Numbered from the stretch's first letter, positions 7,813 to 17,632 are shown. The stretch: DNA of 64,000 bases from Aliidiomarina quisquiliarum (GCF_023922585.1 NZ_JAMFTN010000014.1:353108-417107); one strand, 5' to 3'. Notes: generated by a model not told the origin, from the sequence alone. Made by a program: numbers and translations.

Positions 7813-10443
7813 TTAAAGTAAAGTGACTGGGCCTTGGGCAATAAATTGCTCGAAGTCTTTTGGAATTAACGGCTTAGAAAATAAGTAGCCTTGAATATAG
7901 TCACAGTTAAGGGTTTTAAGAAACTCAAGCTGCGCTTGGCTGTCAACCCCTTCGGCGACGGTTTTAAGGTCTAAACTATGCGCTAAAGCAATAGTGGCGC
8001 GGATAATATGTTCATCGGACGTTCGTTTGCCAATACCAATAATAAAACTGCGGTCTATTTTTAATTGGCTGGCATCAATGGCTTTTAAGTTACTCATTGA
8101 AGAATAACCGGTACCAAAGTCATCGATGGATAAAGCAATGCCGGCTTCATTTAACTGTTTTAGGTTGTCTTTCACTTTGTCTGAATTTGTCATTAAGGTT
8201 GTTTCGGTAATTTCAATACAAAGTTGCTCAGCGGGAATTGCATAGTGTGTCATCATACTTATCATGCGTTCAGCCAAGCTGTCGCGGGCAAGTTGAACGG
8301 CAGAAATGTTCATTGAAACTTTTCCAAATTGAATGCCGCGGCGGTTCCAATCGGCCATTTGTTGAAATTGATTTTTTATTAACCAAATGCCAATGGCAAT
8401 TATTTGCCCTGTTTCTTCAGCTAAAGCAATAAATTCAACGGGCGACACCCATTCACCTTTGGTTGTTTGCCAACGCATTAAGGCTTCTACGCCATAAACA
8501 TGGCCTGTCGCGGTATTTATTTGTGGTTGGTAACGCAAACTAAAGCCTAAGTCTGAACTAATCGCAAGCTCAAGCTGTTGTTGAAGGTAAACACGGCGTT
8601 TTATAAGCGCATCCATGGCTTCATCAAAAAAACGAAAGGTGTTTTTACCCGCCTGCTTTGCACGGTACATCGCCATGTCGGCTTGCCGCATCATTTGCGA
8701 AACGTTTGATGTTTTACTGTTACCGGTGGCGATTCCTGCACTGCAGGTAATATTTATCACCACATCATTACGATGAAAAGAATGAGTAACCGACCTAACA
8801 ACTTGGCTTGCAAAACTCGTTAACTGCTCTCGACTCGCCACTTTTTTTACTAATATGGCAAATTCATCACCACCAAGCCGAACCAGTAAATGATTTTCAT
8901 TGATTAAGCGCTGCAAATTTGAAGCCGTGTGAATTAACAGGGCATCGCCTGCTTCATGCCCCATGGTGTCATTGACGTCTTTAAAACGGTCAAGATCGAG
9001 AAATATAACGCCTACTTCCGTGTGTTCATCGTTATAGGTGAATGTTTGTTGTAAGTGCCGCTCAAAATAGCGTCGATTTGGCAAGCCAGTTAAAGAGTCA
9101 TGGTCGGCTAAATAAAGTGCTTGTTGCTCGGCGTTTTTACGGGCGGTCACGTCTTCATGCACAGCAATAAAGTGTTCTATATTACCTTTAGCGTCCAGTA
9201 TGGGGGTAACGGTTTGCTCCACCACCATCGTATGGCCAAGTTTATGTCGATTAATGACCTCGCCCCGCCAGCTATTACCAGACAAGATTGCCTGCCATAA
9301 CTCATGAAAATAGTCTTTCGAGTGGCAGCCTGAATTTAGCATGCGAGGGTTTTTGCCTTGCGCCTCTTCAAAGGAATAACCGGTAAGATTAGTAAAGGCG
9401 TTGTTCGTCCAGTGTATTTCTCCATGCGTGTTGGTAATAAAAATAGCATTGGCGGTACTTCTAATGGCTGCACTTAATAAATGTATATCTCCTTGCGCTT
9501 GGTTTCGTTTCTCTCGCAACACGGTAATGATCAAGGTGGCAATAATAGTAATGATTGAAATGATTAGCAAAAATAAGCGTAACCTCCGTTCATCTTGTTT
9601 CCAAGCTTCAAGAGCCATGTCTTCGTCAGATGTAAGCACAATAATAAAAGGCAATAAGGACGTTGAACGATAGCTAACGAGGTAGTTACTTTCACCAATT
9701 TGTGTACGATATTGGCCCCAGCTTTTTTCCATAACTTGGCTTAATAAATAAGAAACTTCTGTTTCAACAGTTCCAGTTTTAAGCAGTTGTTCGCCGTCGT
9801 AGCGATACAAATAAACCGAAGCGCCTAAGGATTCAGTAATTGAGGCAAACAGGTTATGAAAATATTGAGGGTTGATTGAGGCAATAAGAACCTGTGCCAG
9901 CTGGCCCTGTTGATCTCGTACGGGCACGCACATGGGTACGTACTCATGCACTGAGTGGGCTGCAAATGAGTCCACGGGATAACGCCCCTGTTGCGGGAGC
10001 TCAATTAAAAACTCTGTCAGCGGCTCATCTCTAAGCGTTTCAATACAAGAGTAGGCAACTAAACCGCCCTTTGCTTTGGTTACGGACTCAATAACAAGAC
10101 CATGAACGTCAACCAAGTCAATGGCGCGCAGTTGGGGAGAAACCCGTAATTGCTCTTTCAATACATGATTGATGTCTAATTCGGAATAGAGTTGAGGCAT
10201 GTTTTCAGCTAGGGTTTGCATTGAGCTATTCACCGACTGAAAAGAACGCACCACAGTGTCTTCTAATGCGTGCAGCAATACCGAATTCGTTGTTTCTTGC
10301 TCTGCAAGACTTCGCTTTACCCCCTGCTGCGCGGTTTGTTGTAGCACAAACCAAAAAAAGAGCAAAATAAACATTGCTGTAAAAACGACCCATTTTTGTC
10401 GGGAAGGTGCACGTTTCAATAAAAGAGCGGTAGTAGACAACAC
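7813..10443 (-). CDS. membrane Cache-PAS-GGDEF-EAL cyclic-di-GMP protein
   Basis: A bifunctional-looking cyclic-di-GMP enzyme of 876 residues. TM1 (about 17-35) and TM2 (about 291-312) bracket a periplasmic Cache-like sensor; then PAS/PAC (325-440), GGDEF (445-605) and EAL (620-870) follow. GGDEF is intact at 524-528 and EAL at 653-655, with DDFGTGYSS and KIDRS also present, so the phosphodiesterase site looks complete. The product-inhibition RxxD motif normally just before GGDEF is absent (NENH in its place), so the cyclase, if active, may lack feedback control. The start is GTG at 10443 with a weak ribosome site and a stop two codons upstream. It is monocistronic. Confidence 0.93.
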   Translation of the reverse strand: MLSTTALLLKRAPSRQKWVVFTAMFILLFFWFVLQQTAQQGVKRSLAEQETTNSVLLHALEDTVVRSFQSVNSSMQTLAENMPQLYSELDINHVLKEQLRVSPQLRAIDLVDVHGLVIESVTKAKGGLVAYSCIETLRDEPLTEFLIELPQQGRYPVDSFAAHSVHEYVPMCVPVRDQQGQLAQVLIASINPQYFHNLFASITESLGASVYLYRYDGEQLLKTGTVETEVSYLLSQVMEKSWGQYRTQIGESNYLVSYRSTSLLPFIIVLTSDEDMALEAWKQDERRLRLFLLIISIITIIATLIITVLREKRNQAQGDIHLLSAAIRSTANAIFITNTHGEIHWTNNAFTNLTGYSFEEAQGKNPRMLNSGCHSKDYFHELWQAILSGNSWRGEVINRHKLGHTMVVEQTVTPILDAKGNIEHFIAVHEDVTARKNAEQQALYLADHDSLTGLPNRRYFERHLQQTFTYNDEHTEVGVIFLDLDRFKDVNDTMGHEAGDALLIHTASNLQRLINENHLLVRLGGDEFAILVKKVASREQLTSFASQVVRSVTHSFHRNDVVINITCSAGIATGNSKTSNVSQMMRQADMAMYRAKQAGKNTFRFFDEAMDALIKRRVYLQQQLELAISSDLGFSLRYQPQINTATGHVYGVEALMRWQTTKGEWVSPVEFIALAEETGQIIAIGIWLIKNQFQQMADWNRRGIQFGKVSMNISAVQLARDSLAERMISMMTHYAIPAEQLCIEITETTLMTNSDKVKDNLKQLNEAGIALSIDDFGTGYSSMSNLKAIDASQLKIDRSFIIGIGKRTSDEHIIRATIALAHSLDLKTVAEGVDSQAQLEFLKTLNCDYIQGYLFSKPLIPKDFEQFIAQGPVTLL

Positions 10444-10528
10444 TGATTAATTAATATCCATTAACAAAACTTAAAGTAGCAGCTCATTCTATTATCCTCT
10501 AACATGAACATCAGTACGAGGAGTCTCT

Positions 10529-11374
10529 ATGAAACTAGCGCTTAGATTATCTTTAATAAGAAGTAATTGCATTAAACACTCGTTTTCCACCCTCTTTTTT
10601 ATACTGGTATTTAATATAATATTTAATAGCAGTGCCTTTGCGGTTTCCGAACGTGAGCAAAAAATAGTCGAATCGGGTAAATTAAGAGTCTGTATTTGGC
10701 CTGATTATTTCTCTATTTCCTACAAAAACAAAAAAACCGGTCAGCTTGAAGGGATTGATATCGACTTATCGCAAGAACTTGCCCAAGACTTAGGCGTAAC
10801 CGTTGAGTATGTTACCACGCACTTCGGTATTTTTATGCACGATTTACAACAAGACAACTGTGACATTGCCATGTTTGGAGTGGGTATAACCGACAACAGG
10901 GCTGAGCACATTAACTACAGTGAACCCTACCTCAGCAGCAGTATGTATGCCATTGCCAGTGACGCAAACCCTATTGTTGTGAGCTGGGAAAGCATGGACC
11001 AACCCGGTGTTATTGTATGCGTGCAAGAAGGCACCTACATGGAACAGGCCATGCGCGACTACTTACAGCATGCTGAGTTAATGACCGTAGTGCAAAGTAG
11101 CCAGCGTGAAATTGAAGTGCGCTCGGGCCGTGCCGATGTGTTTATTGCAGACTACCCCTATGGCCAACGAACGTTGCAAGTATACGATTGGGCGAAGCTA
11201 TTAAGCCCTGAACAGGCCACCGAACAATTTCAGTACGCCTATGCGATTAAAAAAGGCGAGGCACAATGGCTAGACAGAGTTAATGTTTTTGTACAGGCTA
11301 TAAAAGCTGACGGCCGCCTAGAACACTATGCCAACAAAAACAATTTACGCCCCATTGCTTTGATTGATCCGTAA
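10529..11374 (+). CDS. periplasmic solute-binding protein, family 3
   Basis: A 281-residue extracytoplasmic binding protein of the SBP_bac_3 type (polar amino acids and similar small molecules). A long signal peptide ends near SSAFA (about residue 38). The mature domain shows the family's opening GKLRVCIWPDYFSI, the hinge-region GIDIDLSQELAQDLGV, and the second-lobe R..EVRSGRADVFIADYPYG. AGGAG lies six bases before the ATG. No ABC permease or ATPase adjoins it, so it may serve a distant transporter or act as a sensor or enzyme partner. A pirin gene starts 44 bases downstream and may be co-transcribed. Confidence 0.85.
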   Translation: MKLALRLSLIRSNCIKHSFSTLFFILVFNIIFNSSAFAVSEREQKIVESGKLRVCIWPDYFSISYKNKKTGQLEGIDIDLSQELAQDLGVTVEYVTTHFGIFMHDLQQDNCDIAMFGVGITDNRAEHINYSEPYLSSSMYAIASDANPIVVSWESMDQPGVIVCVQEGTYMEQAMRDYLQHAELMTVVQSSQREIEVRSGRADVFIADYPYGQRTLQVYDWAKLLSPEQATEQFQYAYAIKKGEAQWLDRVNVFVQAIKADGRLEHYANKNNLRPIALIDP

Positions 11375-11418
11375 CTAAATCAGCAACTCAATATCGCACC
11401 AACAGAGGAAAACTAACG

Positions 11419-12270
11419 ATGGCGAAAGTACTTAAAGCCAAAGAGCACGATATTGGTGGGTTAAACGTAAAGCGCGTGTTACCTCATTTTGAAAAACGTA
11501 TGGTGGGTCCGTTTATATTCTTCGACCAAATGGGTCCGAATGACTTTCCTGCCGGCCAAGGTATTAACGTGCGCCCTCACCCACATATTGGCTTGTCGAC
11601 CTTAACCTATTTATTCGATGGCAGTATTTTACACCGCGACTCGCTGGGGAATAATTTAGAAATTCGCCCAGGCGACGTGAATTGGATGACATCGGGTAAG
11701 GGCATTGTGCATTCCGAGCGGGAAAGCTTTGAAGTGCGAGCTAACCCTCACTCTATAAGCGGCTTACAATGTTGGGTAGTGTTACCCGAAGCCATGGCCG
11801 AGCTAGAGCCTGCTTTTAGCCATACTAAAAAAGACGACCTACCCCACATTACCCATGAAGGCGTTATGATGCGCTTAATAGTGGGCGAAGCCTATGGTTT
11901 AAGCTCGCCGGTTAAAACTTATTCGCCGATGTTTTATATCGATGTGGTGGCCAGCAAAGGCAGTGTGATTGAACGCCCTAATCCTGACCAAGAAATGGCA
12001 GTTTTTACTGTGTGTGGCGAAGTAACCATTAATGGCGAAACCTTTGGCACCAACAAATTTATATTACTAGAGCAAGGCGACAATGAAATAACTCTGGCTA
12101 ACGACGGCCGCTTTATTATGTTAGGCGGTGAAAAGTTTGAAAAAGTACCTTTTATTCATTGGAACTTTGTTTCCTTTAGCAAAGAGCGCATTGAGCAAGC
12201 CAAAGATGATTGGACTAACGGTCGCTTCCCCAAGATTCCGGGCGACGACAAAGAGTTTATTCCGCTTTAA
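11419..12270 (+). CDS. pirin family protein (bicupin)
   Basis: A cytoplasmic metal-binding bicupin of 283 residues. The N-terminal cupin carries the pirin metal site: His-Pro-His in RPHPHIGL (about 56-58), then GKGIVHSERE with His and Glu near 101-103. Pirins can act as quercetin dioxygenases or redox-sensing regulators; which applies here cannot be read from the sequence. The segment FIFFDQMGPNDFPAG is typical of the larger pirin class. AGAGGAAA precedes the ATG. It lies between a solute-binding protein gene and the hydrolase-OsmC fusion, with gaps of 44 and 58 bases, so one transcript is likely. A second, shorter pirin is encoded at 14554. Confidence 0.93.
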   Translation: MAKVLKAKEHDIGGLNVKRVLPHFEKRMVGPFIFFDQMGPNDFPAGQGINVRPHPHIGLSTLTYLFDGSILHRDSLGNNLEIRPGDVNWMTSGKGIVHSERESFEVRANPHSISGLQCWVVLPEAMAELEPAFSHTKKDDLPHITHEGVMMRLIVGEAYGLSSPVKTYSPMFYIDVVASKGSVIERPNPDQEMAVFTVCGEVTINGETFGTNKFILLEQGDNEITLANDGRFIMLGGEKFEKVPFIHWNFVSFSKERIEQAKDDWTNGRFPKIPGDDKEFIPL

Positions 12271-12328
12271 TTGAACGGCTACTCATCGACAGTGCCAGGA
12301 AAGGTAAGAGCCAGGAGAGATAAGAACC

Positions 12329-13540
12329 ATGAGAGAAAAAGTAGAGTTTGTTAGTAATGGCCTGCGCCTTGCGGGCTTGTTAGAGTCGCCCACTAAAAAC
12401 GTGAAGGCCTATGCGGTATTTGCCCACTGTTTTACCTGTGGCAAAGACATTGCTGCGGCTTCTCGTATTTCTCGGGCGTTAGTAAAAAAAGGTATTGCCG
12501 TGCTGCGTTTCGACTTTACCGGCTTAGGTAATAGCGACGGCGACTTCTCCAATACTAACTTTACTTCTAACCTAGACGATTTAAGAGCCGCAGCTGCGCA
12601 CTTAACCGAGCACTATTTTGCCCCGCAGTTGTTAATTGGCCATAGCTTAGGTGGTGCTGCGGTGCTTGCGGTTGCTAACAGCATTGAGTCGGTTAAAGCG
12701 GTAGTTTCTATTGCGGCTCCGTCGAAGGCCGAGCATGTGATTCATAACTTTGCCGACCACCTTGACGAAATTAAGCGCGACGGTGTCGCCACAGTAAAAC
12801 TTGGCCCGCGGGAATTTGAAATACAAAAACAACTAATTGATGATTTAAGCGAAAACAGTCAACACGACTTTGTGTTGAAAGGTAAGTCGTTATTAGTGCT
12901 CCACAGCCCTATGGACACTGTGGTTGCTATTAACCAAGCAGAAAAAATTTATAACAGTGTGAAACACCCGAAAAGCTTTATTTCACTGGATAAAGCTGAC
13001 CACTTTTTAACTAACAAGTCGGATGCTGAATATGCCGCCGCGGTGATTAGTAGCTGGGCCGATAAATACATTGAATACAGCAGTGAGCATGTGAAGCGCG
13101 CCCCGCTTGCCCCTAGCGGTAGTGTGGTGGTGTCGGAAAAAGATCATAACTTTACCCTTAACGTGGTAAGCGACAGCCATTATTGGTTGGCCGACGAGCC
13201 TGAAGCGGTAGGCGGTCAAAACCTTGGCCCAGACCCGTACGATCACCTGTTGGCTTCGCTAGGTGCTTGCACCGTAATGACCTTACGAATGTATGCCAAA
13301 CATAAAAAAATTCATATCGACGACATTAGCGTTACCTTAAGCCACAGCAAGAACTACCACGAAGACTGTAAGAACTGCATTGAAACAGACGGCCGGGTAG
13401 AACTGATTAGCCGTAAAATTAAAATTGTGGGTGACATTACCGAGCAAGAGCGCGAACGGTTTTTAGCCATTGCCGACAAATGCCCGGTGCATAGAACCCT
13501 GCATAGCAAACTTGTTATTGAAACCGTTGCCGAGAAATAG
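12329..13540 (+). CDS. alpha/beta hydrolase - OsmC fusion protein
   Basis: Two enzymes in one 403-residue chain. Residues 1-250 are an alpha/beta hydrolase with the nucleophile elbow GHSLGG (Ser106), the early HCFTCGKD loop and a late DHFL histidine. Residues about 265-400 are an OsmC/Ohr-type thiol peroxidase: Cys314 in [13 protein letters not shown] and Cys385 in DKCPVHRTL form the usual redox pair. This domain order is a known family architecture. A role in clearing organic peroxides or their esters is inferred from the two folds. GGAGAGATAAGAACC precedes the ATG. The LysR gene downstream starts two bases after its stop, so the two are surely co-transcribed. Confidence 0.92.
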   Translation: MREKVEFVSNGLRLAGLLESPTKNVKAYAVFAHCFTCGKDIAAASRISRALVKKGIAVLRFDFTGLGNSDGDFSNTNFTSNLDDLRAAAAHLTEHYFAPQLLIGHSLGGAAVLAVANSIESVKAVVSIAAPSKAEHVIHNFADHLDEIKRDGVATVKLGPREFEIQKQLIDDLSENSQHDFVLKGKSLLVLHSPMDTVVAINQAEKIYNSVKHPKSFISLDKADHFLTNKSDAEYAAAVISSWADKYIEYSSEHVKRAPLAPSGSVVVSEKDHNFTLNVVSDSHYWLADEPEAVGGQNLGPDPYDHLLASLGACTVMTLRMYAKHKKIHIDDISVTLSHSKNYHEDCKNCIETDGRVELISRKIKIVGDITEQERERFLAIADKCPVHRTLHSKLVIETVAEK

Positions 13541-13541
13541 A

Positions 13542-14420
13542 ATGCTTAGAGTAACCTTAGAGCAATGGCGAATGTTTCGCGCTGTGGTGCAGTACGGTGG
13601 CTTTAACCAAGCCGCCCAAGCTATTCATAAAAGCCAGTCGAGTATTCATGCGGCGGTGAGTAAAATTGAAAAATCTTTAAACGTAAAGTTATTTTATGTT
13701 GAAGGGCGTAAAACCCTGTTAACCGAAGCCGGCGAGCTAATGCTGCGGCGGGCGAACTTTTTACTTGATGAAGCAGCCAAGTTAGAAGTGGTGGGCCAAA
13801 CCCTGGGCCAAGGTACAGAAGCAAGCTTACGTATAGCGGTAGATGAAATGTTTCCCCATGCCGTGCTATACCAGGTATTAGAAAGCGTTTCTGCCCAGTT
13901 TCCTATGTTACAAATTGAACTGGTTGAGTCGGTGCTCAGTGGTGCTAGCGAACTGATTAACAATGCCCATGTAGATATTGCTATTTCGCCGCTGGCCTTA
14001 ACCGACGGCTTTAGCGAGCAGTTATGCCAAATTGATTTTTTAGCCGTGGCCAACCCTGATCACGCCTTACATGCGTTAAATAGAGAGCTAACCGAGCAAG
14101 ACTTAAAAAGCCACCGCCAAGTAGTAGTGCGCGACTCGGCTCTCTCTAACCGTAGTGATTCAGGCTGGCTTGGCGCGAATCAACGTTGGACAGTAAGCCA
14201 TTTACGCACCTCGATTGATATGATTTGTAATGGTTTGGGCTTCGCCTGGCTGCCCATTAGCTCTATTCAAGACAAGTTAGATACTGGCGCATTAAAGCCT
14301 TTACCTTTGGTGCATAACAGTAAACGCACGATGCAACTTTATTTGGTATTTAAAGATGGCGACAATCTTGGCCCTGCAGCAAGCGCTTTTTTAGCTGAAC
14401 TTAGATATCGCTGCGAATAA
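13542..14420 (+). CDS. LysR-family transcriptional regulator
   Basis: A 292-residue LysR regulator. The N-terminal helix-turn-helix is clear (FRAVVQYGGFNQAAQAIHKS, then SSIHAAVSKIEKSLNVKLF), followed by a two-lobed effector domain. The frame stays open back to 13470, inside the hydrolase-OsmC gene, but the ATG at 13542 gives the normal family start (LEQWRMFRAVVQ) and is only two bases after the upstream stop. Being the last gene of the pirin/hydrolase-OsmC run, it may regulate that operon or the pirin-TauE pair that follows. The inducer is unknown. Confidence 0.9.
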   Translation: MLRVTLEQWRMFRAVVQYGGFNQAAQAIHKSQSSIHAAVSKIEKSLNVKLFYVEGRKTLLTEAGELMLRRANFLLDEAAKLEVVGQTLGQGTEASLRIAVDEMFPHAVLYQVLESVSAQFPMLQIELVESVLSGASELINNAHVDIAISPLALTDGFSEQLCQIDFLAVANPDHALHALNRELTEQDLKSHRQVVVRDSALSNRSDSGWLGANQRWTVSHLRTSIDMICNGLGFAWLPISSIQDKLDTGALKPLPLVHNSKRTMQLYLVFKDGDNLGPAASAFLAELRYRCE

Positions 14421-14457
14421 CTTTTCTTAACCGCAAACACCACGCCCACTTCAATCA

Positions 14458-14472
14458 TTCGTTTAAAGCGAA
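14458..14472. promoter_or_regulatory. possible LysR-type operator before the second pirin
   Basis: TTCGTTTAAAGCGAA is a near-perfect inverted repeat in the gap between the LysR gene and the pirin-TauE pair, about 80 bases before the pirin ATG. Size and symmetry suit a LysR recognition site, but one copy by eye is weak evidence. Confidence 0.3.
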
Positions 14473-14553
14473 CATAATGAGCTAAATTAGATGATATTAT
14501 TCGCCTTAGGTGAACACTAAACTAGTCTCATTGATATTAAATGAAGGAATCGA

Positions 14554-15252
14554 ATGATGAAATACATTAGACGTTCAACCGACAGAGGCGTGGTTGATTT
14601 TGGTTGGTTACAAAGCAAACATAGCTTTTCTTTTGGTAACTACTACGATCCGAAGCACATGGGCATATCAGCACTACGTGTGATTAACGACGATATGGTT
14701 ATGCCCGGCCAAGGCTTTGGTACCCATGGTCACCGCGATATGGAAATTATTTCTTATGTAACTGAAGGCGCCTTAAAACATGAGGACAGTGAAGGCAACA
14801 AGCACATTGTCCCCGCCGGCGACGTGCAGCGTATGAGTGCGGGTAGTGGTGTAATGCATTCAGAATACAATGCATCGACCACTGAGCCAGTGAAATTTTT
14901 CCAAATATGGATACAGCCTAATAAAATGGGTGTTAAACCTGGCTATGAACAAAAAGCCATTCCACAAAATGGACCGCTTACGCCACTGGTCACCCCCACT
15001 GGCGAAAATGGTACCTTGGCGATGAACCAAAACGCTCGTATGTCTCGTTTGGTATTAAGCGAAGCAGAAGGCTTCACTTTAGCGTCGAATGAAAATATTG
15101 CCTATTTACATATTGTAAAAGGTGCACTTGAAGTGAATGGCGATACTTTTGCTGAAGGCGATGCTTTTGCTATTGACCCCGCACAAGCGCTAAACATACA
15201 AGCAACGGCCGACCTTGAAGCACTGTGGTTTGAATTGCCGGCTATGCAGTAA
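14554..15252 (+). CDS. pirin family protein, YhhW/YhaK-like
   Basis: A 232-residue pirin of the short class related to E. coli YhhW and YhaK. The cupin metal ligands are present: GTHGHRDMEI (His-x-His), then a histidine and acidic residue in GSGVMHSEYN near residue 105. Family members bind Fe or Ni and can oxidise quercetin in vitro; YhaK reacts to oxidative stress. AAGGAA lies before a tandem ATG-ATG, so translation may begin at 14554 or 14557. The TauE/SafE gene starts two bases after its stop. With the larger pirin at 11419 and the YqjG/DoxX genes further on, it is part of a redox-stress neighbourhood. Confidence 0.92.
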   Translation: MMKYIRRSTDRGVVDFGWLQSKHSFSFGNYYDPKHMGISALRVINDDMVMPGQGFGTHGHRDMEIISYVTEGALKHEDSEGNKHIVPAGDVQRMSAGSGVMHSEYNASTTEPVKFFQIWIQPNKMGVKPGYEQKAIPQNGPLTPLVTPTGENGTLAMNQNARMSRLVLSEAEGFTLASNENIAYLHIVKGALEVNGDTFAEGDAFAIDPAQALNIQATADLEALWFELPAMQ

Positions 15253-15253
15253 T

Positions 15254-15982
15254 ATGGATGTAACCACCATTGTTTTAATTGCAGGCGTGGTGTTGCTTAC
15301 GGGCATTTCAAAGTCTGCTTTTGCCGGGGCACTCGGCGTATTCGCCGTGCCCCTTTTAATGCTAAAATTACCCGCTACCCAAGCCATTGCTTTAATGTTG
15401 CCGTTGCTTATTATTGCCGACATGTTAAGCATTCGAAGTTACTGGGGTAAATGGGACAAGCAACTTCTACTACCGCTTATTCCAGGTGCTGTGATAGGCG
15501 TGCTAGTGGCTTATGTATTGATCGACCTAATTAACCCTGAATACTTGCGGCTAATAATAGCTTTTATTTGTATTGTATTTGCCCTTCGCAACTTACTTTT
15601 TCAACAAACCACACTGCGTTTTTTAAGCAATAAGATTGGCGCTTTGGTTATGTCGATGTTTTCTGGTGTAACCAGTAGTTTAGTGCACGCAGGTGGCCCA
15701 CCCATTATTATTTATTTTAGTGCTATTGGCCTGTCGCCGAGTAAGTTTGTGGCCACGGCCGCTATTTTTTTCGCCATGATGAATATTCTAAAGCTAATTG
15801 CTGCCCTTTCCTTTGGCGTACTTACCAGCACCACTGTATTCACCGCACTTATGTTTTTCCCTTTAGCCATAGTGGGCAACTGGCTAGGCGTAAAAATAAA
15901 CACGCTATTAGATAAAGACCGGTTCTTGAGAATTATGAACTACCTACTTTTAATGCTAGGTGTTTGGTTGCTTATTAACTAA
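15254..15982 (+). CDS. TauE/SafE family sulfite-type exporter
   Basis: A 242-residue polytopic inner-membrane protein of the TauE/SafE (DUF81) family, which export small organic or sulfur anions such as sulfite or sulfoacetate. The two half-repeats are visible: the first opens VLLTGISKSAFAGALGVFAVP and the second MSMFSGVTSSLVHAGGPPI. I place the start at ATG 15254, one base after the pirin stop, because it begins directly at the first helix; the frame is open 13 codons further back. Translational coupling to the pirin suggests joint function. Its last eight bases overlap the convergent rof gene. Confidence 0.9.
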   Translation: MDVTTIVLIAGVVLLTGISKSAFAGALGVFAVPLLMLKLPATQAIALMLPLLIIADMLSIRSYWGKWDKQLLLPLIPGAVIGVLVAYVLIDLINPEYLRLIIAFICIVFALRNLLFQQTTLRFLSNKIGALVMSMFSGVTSSLVHAGGPPIIIYFSAIGLSPSKFVATAAIFFAMMNILKLIAALSFGVLTSTTVFTALMFFPLAIVGNWLGVKINTLLDKDRFLRIMNYLLLMLGVWLLIN

Positions 15983-16220
15983 AAACAACTTCTTTAAAAT
16001 GTGGGTTATCAATGCCCACTTCCATTTTAGTCACTTTATCGAGCTCTACTAAAAGATCGGATCCTTCCTGATTTATTTTAATACACTCACGCTTTTTTTC
16101 ATTGCGCTTAGTGTCTAACGCAATGCCTTCAATAACCTCGCCCGACTTCATAAATAGCTTAACGGGATAATTAAACATACACGCAACTTCAACGTGATCA
16201 TGTTGTTCGCAGTTAATCAT
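15975..16220 (-). CDS. rof: Rho-binding antiterminator (Rof/YaeO family)
   Basis: An 81-residue protein matching the Rof family, whose E. coli member binds Rho and blocks its loading on RNA, relieving Rho-dependent termination. The signature is clear: DHVEVACMFNYPVKL near the start, then LKSG-like FMKSGEVIEGIALDT and RNEKKRECI, an Sm-like beta-barrel. Length equals the usual 80-85 residues. The gene is monocistronic with a 193-base gap before its start, shared with the divergent MFS gene. Its stop overlaps the end of the TauE gene by eight bases, so no terminator separates the convergent transcripts. Confidence 0.9.
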   Translation of the reverse strand: MINCEQHDHVEVACMFNYPVKLFMKSGEVIEGIALDTKRNEKKRECIKINQEGSDLLVELDKVTKMEVGIDNPHFKEVVFS

Positions 16221-16413
16221 GTGGTGCCCCTTTGTTGGTTTTACCAGTATAAATTATTTTACAGTTTCCGCATTAAATTTATGTATTATAAGTACACTGT
16301 CACAAGACAACTTTGTTTGACACACTGCAGTAGAGAACAAAGCTGACTCACTAAATTATCTTGATAATAACCAGCACACCTACAATTAAACCACGGTCAA
16401 TTAGGAGTATGTA

Positions 16414-17598
16414 TTGAGTAACTCAGGTATTAAGCCCGCAGGACAAGGCTACGCATCGTGGTTTATATTTGGTCTGATGGCCAGTGTCACTTTTATTGGT
16501 CTGTTGTCGGAACTGATACCTTCGGGTATTTTGCCCCAAATGACCGACGGTCTAGGTGTTAAGCAAGCACAAATTGGCTTCTTAGTGGGGGTATACGCCC
16601 TCGCCTCGGCAATTTTCGCTATTCCACTGATTAGTTTCACTTTGTGGATGAACCGAAAAACCCTGCTACTGATTCTATTAACCGGCTTTACTGTGTCTAA
16701 CCTTGTGGTTGGTTTAGTCGAGTCGTATAACCTGATTGTTGCCATGCGTATTCTTGGTGGGATTTGCGCAGGTATTATGTGGCCCATGATTGCGGCCTAC
16801 GGCACCGCCCTAGTGCCTAAAGATCAGCAGGGTAAAGCCATTACCATTATTATGGCTGGTAACACCTTTGGCGTGAGCCTTGGTTTACCGTTAATGACCT
16901 TTATTGGTACCGAAATAAACTGGCGTGCGTCGTTTTTAGCCCTTGGTGCTTTAGGTGGTGCTATCGCCCTTTTATCTGCCAAGTACTTACCCGCCGTTGC
17001 CGGTGAAAAGCTTACCCAAAGTAACTCGCCCTTTGCGGTACTAAAAATGCCGTCGATTCTGATTATACTGCTGCTTACCTTTCTTACGGTTGTGGCTCAC
17101 TACGGCACTTATACTTATATTACCCTGCTGGTTGAAACCATTAACTTCTTGGGTGGTATAAGTTTGGCGCTACTTATTTTTGGCATAGGCTCAATTGTTT
17201 CGGTGCTGCTGTCGGCCAAAATAATTGACTCTTATTTGCGTAGTTTAATTGTTTCCATGCTGGCTTGTGGCGCTATTGCCATGGCTATATTGGTATTCAT
17301 AGGCCATGTAAACGGCGTTTCGCACCTAGCCTTTTTCCTTTGGGGGTTGGCCTTTGGCCCACTGGTGACTATGTACCAAGCTGCGGTAAGCAAACAAGTA
17401 GCCGACGGCAAAGCGGTGGCCACGGCGGTACAGTCGAGCGTGTTTAACTTATCAATTATGATAGCCACTTGGCTTGGTGGTTTAATTTTAGTACACCTAC
17501 CAGGCCTTGGCGTTATTGGCATTGGCTATTTGTCGGTTATTTGTTTTGTACCCGCCATGATTATTGCTTTTATGGCAAAGAAAACCTTAAGTTCTTAA
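16414..17598 (+). CDS. MFS transporter (DHA1-type, 12 TM)
   Basis: A major facilitator permease of 394 residues with 12 predicted helices, close to sugar-efflux/AraJ-like DHA1 proteins. The loop 2-3 motif is degenerate (SFTLWMNRKTLL), and helix 4 carries RILGGICAGIMWPMIAAYG, typical of this subgroup. Start is TTG at 16414, selected by an AGGAG six bases upstream; the nearby ATG at 16409 is closed after two codons. The deaminase gene begins 35 bases downstream, so it may move a pyrimidine or purine-like compound connected to that enzyme. That link is inference from gene order only. Confidence 0.88.
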   Translation: MSNSGIKPAGQGYASWFIFGLMASVTFIGLLSELIPSGILPQMTDGLGVKQAQIGFLVGVYALASAIFAIPLISFTLWMNRKTLLLILLTGFTVSNLVVGLVESYNLIVAMRILGGICAGIMWPMIAAYGTALVPKDQQGKAITIIMAGNTFGVSLGLPLMTFIGTEINWRASFLALGALGGAIALLSAKYLPAVAGEKLTQSNSPFAVLKMPSILIILLLTFLTVVAHYGTYTYITLLVETINFLGGISLALLIFGIGSIVSVLLSAKIIDSYLRSLIVSMLACGAIAMAILVFIGHVNGVSHLAFFLWGLAFGPLVTMYQAAVSKQVADGKAVATAVQSSVFNLSIMIATWLGGLILVHLPGLGVIGIGYLSVICFVPAMIIAFMAKKTLSS

Positions 17599-17632
17599 TT
17601 AGCTTTAACTGATTCGCTTTAAAAAGGAATGT

